39,427 nucleotides of DNA from NCBI GenBank assembly GCA_018001635.1, contig JAGNHS010000028.1, positions 1-39,427 on the forward strand, given 5' to 3'. Below, one piece after another: positions 1 through 7,860 of this stretch. Position 1 is the first letter of the stretch. Each line of letters begins with the position of its first letter. The stretch is from Pseudomonadota bacterium (GTDB taxonomy: Bacteria > Bdellovibrionota > UBA2428). The notes below the pieces were generated by a model, which saw only the letters and a program-made list of their open reading frames with translations, ran no database searches and was not told the origin of the DNA. Made by a program: the position numbers and the translations under genes.

Positions 1-27
1 AGGCAATATATATGATTTGAATAATTG

Positions 28-843
28 TTATCTTCGGCTGCTGAGGAAGGGGTCTAGTTTGTCGCGCAAAGCATCGCCCAAAAGATTAAAGGCGAGCATT
101 GTGGTAAAAATGAGAACTCCAGGGAAGATGCTAAGGTGTGGATAAATATTGAGTGCACGCCAACCTTCTTCGGCTAAGACTCCCCAGCTGGGAGTTGGAG
201 GTTGAATGCCAACGCCTAAGAAACTTAAAAAAGCTTCAGCTAAAACGTTTGTGGGAATTTGGTAACTGAGTTCTACGATAATTGGGGCGATGCAATTGGG
301 AAGTATATGAACGAGTAATTTTCTAAAGGGACGCACACCAATGGCACTGGCAGCTTCCACGAAGGGGCGCTGTTTCCAGCTCATCACTTGAGCTCTCATG
401 AGTCTCGCCGTTCCAAGCCAACCCGTAAGAGTGAGTGAAATGTAAATGCCCATGAGGTCGCGACCAAAAATAAGCATGACTAAAATAATAATAACGAGAC
501 TGGGGAGTGTGTAGAGAATGTCGACAATGCGCATGAGAATTTTGTCGGTCCAGCCACCCATGTAACCCGAAATAGATCCGTAAATAACACCTATAAGAAT
601 TGAGCTCAGCGCTGTGATTAAGGCAATCGACATGCTGATTCGGCAGCCGTAAACAAGGCGGCTAAATAAATCTCGGCCTAAATAATCAGTTCCAAAAAAA
701 TGCTGACTTGAGGGAAGTTGAAAAGCCAACTCTAAGTTTTGTTCGTCGAAGGCTTGAGTGGCAATGATATTGGCAAATAAAGCAATCAACAAGAGCAGAC
801 CGATAAAAGTGGCTGATATGTAGAATGATTTAGGCCATTTCAT
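28..843 (-). CDS. oppC: Oligopeptide/dipeptide ABC transporter permease, OppC/DppC type
   Basis: Inner-membrane permease subunit of a peptide-type ABC importer. It has the family layout: an N-terminal membrane segment (residues about 7-28), then a periplasmic stretch with the family signature around FGTDYLGRDLFSRL (about 51-64), then five more hydrophobic segments. The EAA-type cytoplasmic loop that docks on the ATPase is visible around residues 163-185 (EAASAIGVRPFRKLLVHILP). At 271 aa it is close to the family norm. Its ATG overlaps the stop of the upstream oppB by 4 nt (ATGA), so translation is probably coupled. The ATPases (OppD/OppF) and the binding protein are not seen here and may lie beyond the left edge. 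Peptide is the likeliest substrate from family membership, but nickel or another solute cannot be excluded. Confidence 0.9.
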   Translation of the reverse strand: MKWPKSFYISATFIGLLLLIALFANIIATQAFDEQNLELAFQLPSSQHFFGTDYLGRDLFSRLVYGCRISMSIALITALSSILIGVIYGSISGYMGGWTDKILMRIVDILYTLPSLVIIILVMLIFGRDLMGIYISLTLTGWLGTARLMRAQVMSWKQRPFVEAASAIGVRPFRKLLVHILPNCIAPIIVELSYQIPTNVLAEAFLSFLGVGIQPPTPSWGVLAEEGWRALNIYPHLSIFPGVLIFTTMLAFNLLGDALRDKLDPFLSSRR

Positions 844-1760
844 GATTGCTTTTTCATCCTTGGATCAATCCATGTGTAAACGATGTCGGTGAGCAAGGTT
901 GCGAAAATTAAAAAAGCTGCAAAAAGTAGAGTCACTCCCATGATGAGAGGATAGTCTCGATTCACAACAGCATTGATAAAATGTGAGCCTAGTCCAGGAA
1001 TCGAAAAAATATGTTCGACGATAAAAGAGCCCGTTAGAATTGTGGCTGCTAGGGGACCCAGTAAAGTTATGACTGGCAAGCAAGCGTTTCGAAGAATGTG
1101 AAGATAGAGAACTCGTTTGGGTGAAAGCCCTTTAGCGCGAGCGGTGCGCACGAAATCCATGGGCCAGACTTCAAGCATGGCTGAACGAGTTTGTCGGGCG
1201 ATAATGGCCATGGGCCTTAAACCCAAGACAATGCTGGGTAAAATTTTGTTTTCTGGTGCATCCCAAAATGCTCCAGGAAACCATCCGAGCTTTTGTACAA
1301 AAATTAAAATGAAAATGGCTCCTACTAAAAAACTTGGCAAAGACACACCGGAAATGGCGGCTATCATTGCGGTCATGTCCCAAAGACTTCCGCGTTTTGC
1401 GGCCGCCAAAACTCCTAATGTCACTCCAAAAAACACGGCTAGAACAAGTGAATAAAATCCTAATTCAAAAGAGACAGGTAAGGCCTCAGAAACAATGTCG
1501 GTCACAGAGCGACCTACAAATTTTATGGAGGGGCCGAAATCAAAATGAAGAACGATGTCGCGAATGTAAAAAAGGAATTGCTTATACCAAGGCAGATCGA
1601 GTTTGAATTTGGCTTCTAAAGCTTTGATGATTTCAGGGGGAAGGGGTTTGTCGGTGTCAAAGGGACCGCCGGGAATGGCTTTCATGAGTAGAAATGTCAT
1701 GAAAGCGATGACAAGAAGTGTGATAGATGCCGAAAGAATATTTTCAAAAATTCGCTTCAT
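840..1760 (-). CDS. oppB: Oligopeptide/dipeptide ABC transporter permease, OppB/DppB type
   Basis: Second inner-membrane permease of the peptide-type ABC importer, pairing with the adjacent OppC-like protein. It is 306 aa, as expected. The N-terminal membrane segment (about 10-30) is followed by the OppB-type periplasmic region (FDFGPSIKF) and five further membrane helices. The EAA loop is at about residues 203-225 (DFVRTARAKGLSPKRVLYLH), and the C-terminal IDPRMK matches the family ending. It precedes oppC with a 4-nt ATGA overlap. A 53-nt gap separates it from the lipoprotein gene upstream, so it may be transcribed with the pyk-ftsB-lipoprotein chain. That gap has a weak 5-bp inverted repeat (TTGCC/GGCAA) but no convincing terminator. 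Confidence 0.9.
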   Translation of the reverse strand: MKRIFENILSASITLLVIAFMTFLLMKAIPGGPFDTDKPLPPEIIKALEAKFKLDLPWYKQFLFYIRDIVLHFDFGPSIKFVGRSVTDIVSEALPVSFELGFYSLVLAVFFGVTLGVLAAAKRGSLWDMTAMIAAISGVSLPSFLVGAIFILIFVQKLGWFPGAFWDAPENKILPSIVLGLRPMAIIARQTRSAMLEVWPMDFVRTARAKGLSPKRVLYLHILRNACLPVITLLGPLAATILTGSFIVEHIFSIPGLGSHFINAVVNRDYPLIMGVTLLFAAFLIFATLLTDIVYTWIDPRMKKQS

Positions 1761-1813
1761 GAGGAGTCCTGAACAGTCCTATTGTTTTGCCTAAGACTTG
1801 GCAAGACTTATTC

Positions 1814-2848
1814 CTAAGGTTTATATCCCCCAAGAGTATTCCAAATTCGAGGATCTAAAATATTGTCTTTAGTGGCAAAAGGAAAAAGTCGATCTTTACT
1901 CGAAATGAGCGGAATAGGGAGTCGAGTGATTTCTAAATTCTTTAAATTCGAGGGACTTATAAAATCTAATCGACATTCGATTTCGAGTTTTGGGGAATTT
2001 TCAATTTTTTTTCCTTGAATGAGCCATCGACTTAAAAACCAATTTTCTAAATAGCCACAAAGTTCTTTTCCAAGAGGAAAATTTTGTTTGTAAATTAATT
2101 TCGGAATCGCATTAAAATTAGAAGAATTTTTATTGATATTTTCCATGGGAATAATGGGACTTCTGTATTTGAGTTTGAGGGGGCTGTCTTGGAGTGAATA
2201 CCAACGTAAAAAGGAGGTCCATAAGGCCTCGTTGTTAGTGTTTGAATTTTGTAGGTTCAATTGGATGAAATTGGATTCACCACTGGCCAATAACCATTCA
2301 TTCAATTGAGGAAATTCTAAGTCTGGATTTTCCTTTTCATGAAACTCTAGTGTTGGAAGATGCCATTTGTTTTCTAATTCTAGAGAAGGGTTGGGTAGAG
2401 TGGGGGTTTTCCCTTGGTTGTAGAGGGCGTCAAAGGCAGAAAATCTATAACGAATTAATGTAGTTTCGATTTCAAATTGAGAACAAGAATTCATAGGAAT
2501 TTGAATTTTCTTTTCGTAAAGGCATTCCAGTTTGGGGCTTTTGGATTGGACTTCGATGTCTTTGCAAAGAGTTTTTTGTCGACTCCATTCCACTAAGAGA
2601 ATTTTTTCATGCTCCGCGCAGGACCAGTGCAGATTCGGCGCCAACAAAAAACTAGGATGCGATATTTCTTCCCAAAAAAAGGACATAAATGGGCTGTCCA
2701 ATGTTTGTTTGTCGATTTTTAGCTGACGTTTTAATGTCTTTTGGGAATTTTCTGATTTTTGAGTGCAGTTTGAGGCAAGGGTCGCGATAAAGACGAGGCT
2801 GGCGATAAAGCGGCCACGTTTTTTGTAGGATAAAACTCGATGCTCCAT
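1814..2848 (-). CDS. Putative lipoprotein of unknown function
   Basis: A 344-aa protein with a basic N-terminus (YKKRGR), a hydrophobic stretch (about 13-25) and Cys28 in the context LASNC. This looks like a lipobox, although Asn at -1 is unusual. The mature part is mixed alpha/beta-looking with several Cys and many aromatic residues; I recognise no family. Its location next to oppB raises the idea of a solute-binding role, but I see no substrate-binding-protein signature and do not assign one. The start is supported by AAGGA 6 nt upstream of the ATG (2855-2859). Both the start and the signal peptide are encoded inside the upstream ftsB-like gene in another frame (118-nt overlap). Confidence 0.75.
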   Translation of the reverse strand: MEHRVLSYKKRGRFIASLVFIATLASNCTQKSENSQKTLKRQLKIDKQTLDSPFMSFFWEEISHPSFLLAPNLHWSCAEHEKILLVEWSRQKTLCKDIEVQSKSPKLECLYEKKIQIPMNSCSQFEIETTLIRYRFSAFDALYNQGKTPTLPNPSLELENKWHLPTLEFHEKENPDLEFPQLNEWLLASGESNFIQLNLQNSNTNNEALWTSFLRWYSLQDSPLKLKYRSPIIPMENINKNSSNFNAIPKLIYKQNFPLGKELCGYLENWFLSRWLIQGKKIENSPKLEIECRLDFISPSNLKNLEITRLPIPLISSKDRLFPFATKDNILDPRIWNTLGGYKP

Positions 2849-3123
2849 TCGTCGTCCTTCAAAAAGCCCAACTCTTCTCTGATCAGGCGTTCTTTGAGTT
2901 TGGTCGACTTTCGAAGGCGTTGCAAGCTTTCTTCTTTTTCGGCGATAGCCATTTTTTCTTTTAGAATTTTGTCGTTGGTCACTTTGATTTCTTGCTTAAT
3001 GTAATAATGGTGAACCCAACCTCGGGGACCTAATAAATTTATAGAGACTAAACAGAGCGAGAAAAGTGCATAATGCTTTGGAGCCCAGCTTCCAGGGTCG
3101 AGAATTTCGCTAAGAAAACTCAC
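2731..3123 (-). CDS. ftsB: FtsB/DivIC-like septum formation initiator protein
   Basis: A small bitopic membrane protein expected to act in the FtsB-FtsL-FtsQ divisome subcomplex. It has a short cytoplasmic N-terminus, one membrane segment (about residues 19-35) and a charged coiled coil (about 43-82, KILKEKMAIAEKEESLQRLR). The family's terminal motif follows at about 82-96 (REELGFLKDDEWSIEF, like the usual REELGY..PGE..F). The 34 residues after this motif are extra and coincide with the overlap with the downstream lipoprotein gene. Its start overlaps the pyk stop by 4 nt (ATGA), so it is probably translated from the pyk message. FtsB versus DivIC naming is a family-level call. Confidence 0.75.
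   Translation of the reverse strand: MSFLSEILDPGSWAPKHYALFSLCLVSINLLGPRGWVHHYYIKQEIKVTNDKILKEKMAIAEKEESLQRLRKSTKLKERLIREELGFLKDDEWSIEFYPTKNVAALSPASSLSRPLPQTALKNQKIPKRH
2855..2859 (-). promoter_or_regulatory. Shine-Dalgarno for the lipoprotein gene, embedded in the ftsB-like ORF
   Basis: AAGGA on the minus strand, 6 nt before the ATG at 2848. In the overlapping ftsB-like frame the same bases encode part of the conserved KDDE stretch. This site decides the start of the downstream lipoprotein and supports a genuine gene overlap. Confidence 0.6.
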
Positions 3124-4598
3124 ATGAGGCTCCTGAATTGTCTTACAACAACGGTGTTGGCTGTTCCGACCAATCGAGAGGTGGGGATTCCCGCTGTTAA
3201 AATCGCGATGTCACTTTTTTTAACTTGGCCAATTCTTTTAAGTTCTTCCATAAGTTCGTCGAAGATGGTGTAGTCTTGTTGTTGCATTTCTCTCCAAGGG
3301 ACCACAAAAATCCCCCAACTTAAACAGAGTTGTTTTTGAACTTTTTGGTTTTCTACAAATGCAAAAATGGGCATGGAAGGACGATGTTTAGCAAGTAATC
3401 TTGCCGATTGTCCGCTTCGAGTGAGGCAAGCTAAGCATTTTGCTTTAAGGTTGGTGGCTAATACTACGGCAGCAGATTCGATGGCAGCAGAAATCGGAAC
3501 AGCATCTTCAAGTGTGCCTTCAATGAGATCGTTGGGATTGGCTGTTTGGCGCATATAAGTTTCAGCGGCTTCAACAATGTTGGCCATAGTGGAAACAGCC
3601 TCGATGGGATATTTTCCGACCGAACTTTCGTTGGAGAGCATGAGAGCATCAGTTCCATCAAATACTGCATTAGAGATATCGCTGGCTTCGGCGCGAGTGG
3701 GAGTTGGGTTTTCGACCATGCTTGTTAGCATTTGAGTGGCCGTGATAACGGGACGTGCGTATTGGTGAGACATGTTGATGATTTTCTTTTGCCAAACAGG
3801 GACGTTTTCATTTCCTATCTCGACACCGAGATCACCGCGCGCCACCATGATTCCATCGCTGGCCTTGATGATGTCTTCGAGCTCTTGAAGAGCTTCGGCT
3901 TTTTCTATTTTGGCAATCACCATGATTCCAGACTTTTTGTCGGCTAAATAAGATTTTAAATAACGAATTTCTCTCGCTGTTCTGACAAAGCTAAGAGCGA
4001 AAAAATCGACATCATGCTCGAGTCCAAATTGAATGTCTTCCCAGTCTTTTTCTGTAATTCCTGAGGCGCTTAAACGCGCTCCCTGAAAATTAACTCCTTT
4101 GTTGTCAAAAAGCACGTTGCCAGCTTCAACTTCGGCGAGCAGTAAATTTTTTGAAGGAATTTTTTCGATCACTTTTAGACGAATTAAACCATCGTCTAGA
4201 AGCATTAATGAATTGGGTATTAAATCTTCAACAAGTCTGGGGTAACTGACTTCAACGGGAAAAGCTTCACTGCCATCGGCAAGGACGCGAGCGGCTTGAG
4301 CATCAATTCCTCTGAAATAGAGTTTTTTTCCCTTATCTAATTGAATGGGAGCTTTAAGTTTTCCGACGCGAATTTTCGGTCCTTGAAGATCGGCCAAAAT
4401 TCCAACGGGAATGTTGAGGCGTTTAGAGGCTTCGCGGACTAAGGCGATGTTTTCTTTGTGTTGTTTATGATCGCCATGTGAAAAATTAATTCGAGCCACA
4501 TCCATTCCAGCTTCGATGATTTTAAGAAGGTTTTCTAAACTGTTACTGGCAGGGCCAAGCGTGCAAACTATTTTAGAGCGTCGGGTAGGGTGTCTCAC
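3120..4598 (-). CDS. pyk: Pyruvate kinase
   Basis: The glycolytic enzyme converting phosphoenolpyruvate and ADP to pyruvate and ATP in the cytoplasm. Nearly the whole protein is recognisable. The N-terminus is RRSKIVCTLGPAS; RINFSHGDH follows at about 35-43. The active-site block with its catalytic lysine reads MVIAKIEKAEAL (about 225-236), followed by GIMVARGDLGVEIG and TATQMLTSM (about 286-294). A C-terminal allosteric-type domain ends in the GIPTSRLVGTANT region. At 492 aa it is in the normal range. The start is GTG (MRHPTRRSKIV) with no strong Shine-Dalgarno. It begins the minus-strand chain pyk-ftsB-lipoprotein-oppB-oppC. The 79 nt upstream, after fliL, presumably hold its promoter. Confidence 0.97.
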   Translation of the reverse strand: MRHPTRRSKIVCTLGPASNSLENLLKIIEAGMDVARINFSHGDHKQHKENIALVREASKRLNIPVGILADLQGPKIRVGKLKAPIQLDKGKKLYFRGIDAQAARVLADGSEAFPVEVSYPRLVEDLIPNSLMLLDDGLIRLKVIEKIPSKNLLLAEVEAGNVLFDNKGVNFQGARLSASGITEKDWEDIQFGLEHDVDFFALSFVRTAREIRYLKSYLADKKSGIMVIAKIEKAEALQELEDIIKASDGIMVARGDLGVEIGNENVPVWQKKIINMSHQYARPVITATQMLTSMVENPTPTRAEASDISNAVFDGTDALMLSNESSVGKYPIEAVSTMANIVEAAETYMRQTANPNDLIEGTLEDAVPISAAIESAAVVLATNLKAKCLACLTRSGQSARLLAKHRPSMPIFAFVENQKVQKQLCLSWGIFVVPWREMQQQDYTIFDELMEELKRIGQVKKSDIAILTAGIPTSRLVGTANTVVVRQFRSLM

Positions 4599-4677
4599 AG
4601 TTTTTAGTTTAATCGAGACGTTACTGTGAGTCAGTTTCTAGTGGTCAAAAAATAGGCTCCTTTAAGAAAATAATTTC

Positions 4678-5253
4678 TTACATTTGGATAATGTCTAGAA
4701 AATACACGTTTCTGACAGTTCCATCGCCTTTGAATTCACCCTTTTCAAGTTCGTCAACAAAAGCCTCTACAAGCTTGTCTTTAAGTTGTAGTTTCCCGTG
4801 GACTTTTTTAAGCTGCTCTTTGGGAAATTGGCTAATAACACTCAGGGCTCGAGCTCGTATCATCAAATCTCGTCTTTTAAGCATTTTAGAGACTTCTTCA
4901 TTTGTGACTTCTATGGATATTCTCGTTCTCATGGTCGTGGTGGGAGATGTGTTTACGATAATTTCTCCCAAGTCGTAATCTCTAAAGTCTTTTTCGTTTT
5001 CTTGAATAGAAGCCACTACGCGCTGTTCAAGCTTGGCTCGAGTCAAACGAGTTTTAGGCTGATTGAAGACACCGTTAAAGAGAAAGCCAACAGCCGTTAA
5101 AAGAACGACTAGTTGTAAGCCTAATCCAATAAGTATCTTATTAACTTTGAAGCCAGACTTTTTAGGGCTCTCACCGCCTTCTTCTGCTGGGGCGGCGACT
5201 GGAGCCGACGATGCGGCTTCTTCATTAGTTGGGGCATTTTCTTCTTCGGCCAT
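4678..5253 (-). CDS. fliL: FliL-family flagellar basal body-associated protein
   Basis: Single-pass inner-membrane protein with a FliL-type periplasmic domain, expected to associate with the flagellar stator/basal body. It has an acidic, Ala/Pro-rich cytoplasmic N-terminus (about 1-40), one membrane helix (about 45-65, ILIGLGLQLVVLLTAVGFLF) and the FliL domain. That domain ends in the typical VRNVYFLDIIQM (compare V..VYFTDFVIQ in the family). The start was chosen at the internal ATG (5253) because GGAGG lies 5 nt upstream; an upstream TTG/ATG would add five residues. No other flagellar gene is nearby, so this may be one of several FliL paralogues. It is divergent from the coiled-coil/bactofilin pair. 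Confidence 0.82.
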   Translation of the reverse strand: MAEEENAPTNEEAASSAPVAAPAEEGGESPKKSGFKVNKILIGLGLQLVVLLTAVGFLFNGVFNQPKTRLTRAKLEQRVVASIQENEKDFRDYDLGEIIVNTSPTTTMRTRISIEVTNEEVSKMLKRRDLMIRARALSVISQFPKEQLKKVHGKLQLKDKLVEAFVDELEKGEFKGDGTVRNVYFLDIIQM

Positions 5254-5339
5254 AGGACCCTCCATCAACGCACTGCACTATAATTCTTTATATTACTGGA
5301 TTTTGGGGGTTTTGAATGTGAAGATTTGAATCAGTTTAT

Positions 5340-6071
5340 ATGAAGAATGGATGGACCCAGTATCCCACTGAAAAGAAAAGATTTTGGGACCTTTATCTCA
5401 TTAGAAATAATGGGGAATGGTTGGGCTTTCGTATTCCTTTGGCTTCTTTGCAAAGGGTTTCAACATATTTCGTATTGAGTTTATGTCTTTTGGCTTTGAG
5501 TCTGGTGGGATGGTTGTTTTCACGTTGGGAAACGCATCGCATGCAGCAGGAAGTTCAGCAGCTTCGATTGGAACGTGAGGCTTATCTAAAAAAATCACTT
5601 CCTACCGAGAATCCTGGCTCCAGTGAAATTACCGGTTCAGAAGGAACTGGGGACTATTCGATTTTTCCTAGTTTAGAAGCCAAAGATTTTCATTCAATTT
5701 TGGTTGAAGCTCAAAATTTTAAAGCCATTTATCAAAAAAACGCTCAATCACTCAAAGTCGATTTTGAGCTTCACCGGCTTCCTCCTCGAGATGGACCTCT
5801 CAGTGTTTTTTGGGTCATGCTTCTTCACGGCTCTCCTGGAATTTTATCTTTTCCAGAAGCTTTAACGAGTCGCTCAGGAGAAATTTTACTTTATCATAGA
5901 GGATTTCAGGTGAAAGACATTAAAGGAGAACTGGAAATTCATAAACAGTTTCCGCTATCCTATTTTGTCGAAAATGCTGGAGCAGAACCACTTTATGCGA
6001 GTTTGTATCTTTATGATGAAAAGGGTTCTCTGTTAGCTCGTTACAGACAAAGCTTGGAGATTGAGCGATGA
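5340..6071 (+). CDS. Single-pass membrane protein with coiled coil, coupled to bactofilin
   Basis: A 243-aa protein of no recognised family. It has an N-terminal cytoplasmic part (about 1-38), one strong membrane helix (about 41-62, YFVLSLCLLALSLVGWLF) and a short coiled coil (about 65-85, THRMQQEVQQLRLEREAYL). A Ser/Gly/Glu-rich linker and a soluble C-terminal domain (about 110-243), probably periplasmic, follow. The architecture resembles the membrane/coiled-coil front half of the M23 (LytM-like) peptidases often encoded beside bactofilins, but there is no HxxxD...HxH peptidase motif. The stop overlaps the bactofilin start by 4 nt (ATGA), so a joint role in cell shape or envelope organisation is likely by context only. 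Confidence 0.75.
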   Translation: MKNGWTQYPTEKKRFWDLYLIRNNGEWLGFRIPLASLQRVSTYFVLSLCLLALSLVGWLFSRWETHRMQQEVQQLRLEREAYLKKSLPTENPGSSEITGSEGTGDYSIFPSLEAKDFHSILVEAQNFKAIYQKNAQSLKVDFELHRLPPRDGPLSVFWVMLLHGSPGILSFPEALTSRSGEILLYHRGFQVKDIKGELEIHKQFPLSYFVENAGAEPLYASLYLYDEKGSLLARYRQSLEIER

Positions 6072-6445
6072 GTTTCGCCGAAGAAGAAAAACTGTTTTGG
6101 AATGAGCTAGAAGTATTGCGCGATCAGCATTGGTTGAGCAATTCATTTAGCGGTGATGGGAATTGGATTTTCTCTGGGCAAATGCGCTTTGCTGGACAAT
6201 TTAAAGGAAAAATATCGGGAGATGAACTTTCAACTCTACAAGTTCTTAAAGGTGCAAAAGTTGAAGGTCGAGTGGAAGTGCCTCATCTGATAGTCGAAGG
6301 TCAATTGATTGAGTGCGAAGTGATAGCCAAGCATATTTTATTCAAAAAGGGTTCCTTGGTGACTGGAAAAATTACGGCCGACAAAGTTCTTGTGGAAGAG
6401 GGTGCAAAAGTCGAAGCCCTCTTTGAATCCGTTAAAAAAACTTAA
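6068..6445 (+). CDS. Bactofilin family cytoskeletal protein
   Basis: A polymer-forming, nucleotide-independent cytoskeletal protein. The 125 aa hold the bactofilin beta-helix: repeated hydrophobic rungs separated by Gly/Lys, e.g. FSGQMRFAGQFKGKISGDE, VLKGAKVEGRVEVPHLIVEG and GSLVTGKITADKVLVEEGAKVEALF. The N-terminal tail is longer than usual (about 35 aa, containing LFWNELEVLRDQHWL) and may bind membrane or partner. It is coupled to the membrane protein upstream, which is the obvious candidate partner. The stop codon overlaps that of the convergent beta-glucosidase gene by 4 nt. Confidence 0.88.
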   Translation: MSFAEEEKLFWNELEVLRDQHWLSNSFSGDGNWIFSGQMRFAGQFKGKISGDELSTLQVLKGAKVEGRVEVPHLIVEGQLIECEVIAKHILFKKGSLVTGKITADKVLVEEGAKVEALFESVKKT

Positions 6446-7770
6446 TAATTATTTATAAGATTTTTATAAACTTCGGCAGAGGGTCTTAGTTTTCGAGAGG
6501 CCCTATTTTCGTAATCGATTTCAACGAGTCCAAAACGGGGATCATATCCTAAAGCCCACTCAAAATTATCAGTCAGTGACCAGTAAAAATACCCTAAAAT
6601 CGCTACCCCAGAATTCTGTGCGCCCTTAAGAGAAGTTATATGATCTTTAATGAAATTTGCACGAATCAAATCTTTTTGATCGGCCACTCCGTTTTCTGTA
6701 ATCATAACGGGAATTTTAAATCTTTCGTAGCTTTGTTTGGCGGCCATACCCAAACCTTCCGGATAGATTTCCCAATCTAAATCTGATTTTGGAAGATCTC
6801 CTTGGCTGGCTACAACGAAGGGGGCCTTGAGACTTACACTCATTAAGGCTCGCCCATAATAATTGATACCTAAATAATCTAGGCCAGGTGGTTGATTGAG
6901 TTTTAAATTTTCTTTAATTCTTCCTCCGCCAGGCATCCAGACGTTGAGTTTTCCTGTCATCATGGAATTCACTATTTGGTCGTTCCAAACTTTGTCGGTA
7001 ATTTTTGCAGCAATCCAATCCAGAGGATTCCATTTGTTTTTAGCCTCAAAAATTCGCCAATGATGGGCGATGCTCACTTGTAGCGAGGGATTCATTCCCT
7101 TCATGGTATTAACAGCAGTCACATGAGCGCGAATAATTTGTGCCGTAGCTAAAACGGCATTTTTAATTTGCCCTTTTTTGCCAGGAGGCCAAATCCCTTC
7201 GAGATATCCATTATGAACTAAAACGTTAGGTTCATTGAATGTGATCCAATGTTTTACGTTGTAAGGTGAGGGAGAGAATTCTTTGGCTAATATTTCGGCG
7301 TATGAACTGAATTCAGTGACGAAGTCGGGTGAGAGTAGGCCGCCCGTTTTAACGAGCCATAATGGAAGCACAAAGTGATGCAGGGTAATCACAGGTTCCA
7401 AATTGTATTCACGCATTTTTGTAATGATTTTTTTATATTTTAAAATTGCGCTTTGGTTGATTTGGCTTTTGCTTGGAAAAATTCTTTCCCAAGCTATGGA
7501 GAGACGATAGGAGTTAAGCCCGAGCTCTTTTGCAATTTTAAAATCTTCTTCATAGCGATTCCAAAAATCTGTGGCCTTTTCTCCATTGTGATTTTTAGCG
7601 ACCTTCCCAGAAATTCGAGTCCACTCTCTCCAATCAGAATCCTCAGGACTTCCCTCTACTTGAAAAGCCGCGCTCGCAGCACCCCATAGGAAATTTTCTG
7701 GTGCCTTTGCCGAAGAATTTTGAAGACATGTAAAAAATATAAAGCCGAAACTCGAAAAGAAGACTTTCAT
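6442..7770 (-). CDS. Exported GH1-family beta-glucosidase
   Basis: Glycoside hydrolase family 1 enzyme expected to cleave terminal beta-linked sugars by retention. The catalytic pair is intact: acid/base Glu180 in TFNEP and nucleophile Glu359 in ITENG. The N-terminal FLWGAASAAFQVEG (about 27-40) and the C-terminal YFYWSLTDNFEWALGYDPRFGLV are also canonical. The 442-aa length is typical. Unlike most bacterial GH1 enzymes it begins with a plausible signal peptide (MKVFFSSFGFIFFTCLQNSSAKA, cleavage near 23), so action in the periplasm or outside is inferred. Its real substrate (cello-oligosaccharide, aryl glucoside, galactoside) cannot be read from sequence alone. Confidence 0.92.
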   Translation of the reverse strand: MKVFFSSFGFIFFTCLQNSSAKAPENFLWGAASAAFQVEGSPEDSDWREWTRISGKVAKNHNGEKATDFWNRYEEDFKIAKELGLNSYRLSIAWERIFPSKSQINQSAILKYKKIITKMREYNLEPVITLHHFVLPLWLVKTGGLLSPDFVTEFSSYAEILAKEFSPSPYNVKHWITFNEPNVLVHNGYLEGIWPPGKKGQIKNAVLATAQIIRAHVTAVNTMKGMNPSLQVSIAHHWRIFEAKNKWNPLDWIAAKITDKVWNDQIVNSMMTGKLNVWMPGGGRIKENLKLNQPPGLDYLGINYYGRALMSVSLKAPFVVASQGDLPKSDLDWEIYPEGLGMAAKQSYERFKIPVMITENGVADQKDLIRANFIKDHITSLKGAQNSGVAILGYFYWSLTDNFEWALGYDPRFGLVEIDYENRASRKLRPSAEVYKNLINNY

Positions 7771-7860
7771 TTATAGATGATTAGCTTAATTATGAGAAAT
7801 CTTCCAAAAGCTCACCTTGAGATAATAGCCGCACTGCGGAGCTGCTATTCTTATAAGGTC

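Noticed and set aside
1117..1455. Plus-strand open frame of 112 aa inside oppB
   Set aside because: It lies wholly antisense to a well-conserved permease, has no Shine-Dalgarno or recognisable domain, and reflects the codon bias of the real gene.
1785..1813. Repeated AAGACTT and a short TTGCC/GGCAA stem upstream of oppB
   Set aside because: Five base pairs only, no U-tract and no promoter signature; insufficient for a terminator or operator call.
1814..2848. Lipoprotein as the missing peptide-binding subunit of the Opp transporter
   Set aside because: Only proximity supports it. The sequence shows no solute-binding-protein motif and is too short for the usual 500-aa OppA family, so no transport role was assigned.
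4663..4680. TAAGAAA/TTTCTTA inverted repeat at the fliL stop as a terminator
   Set aside because: It is a 7-bp stem with a single G-C pair and no U-tract in the minus direction, too weak to be a convincing terminator.
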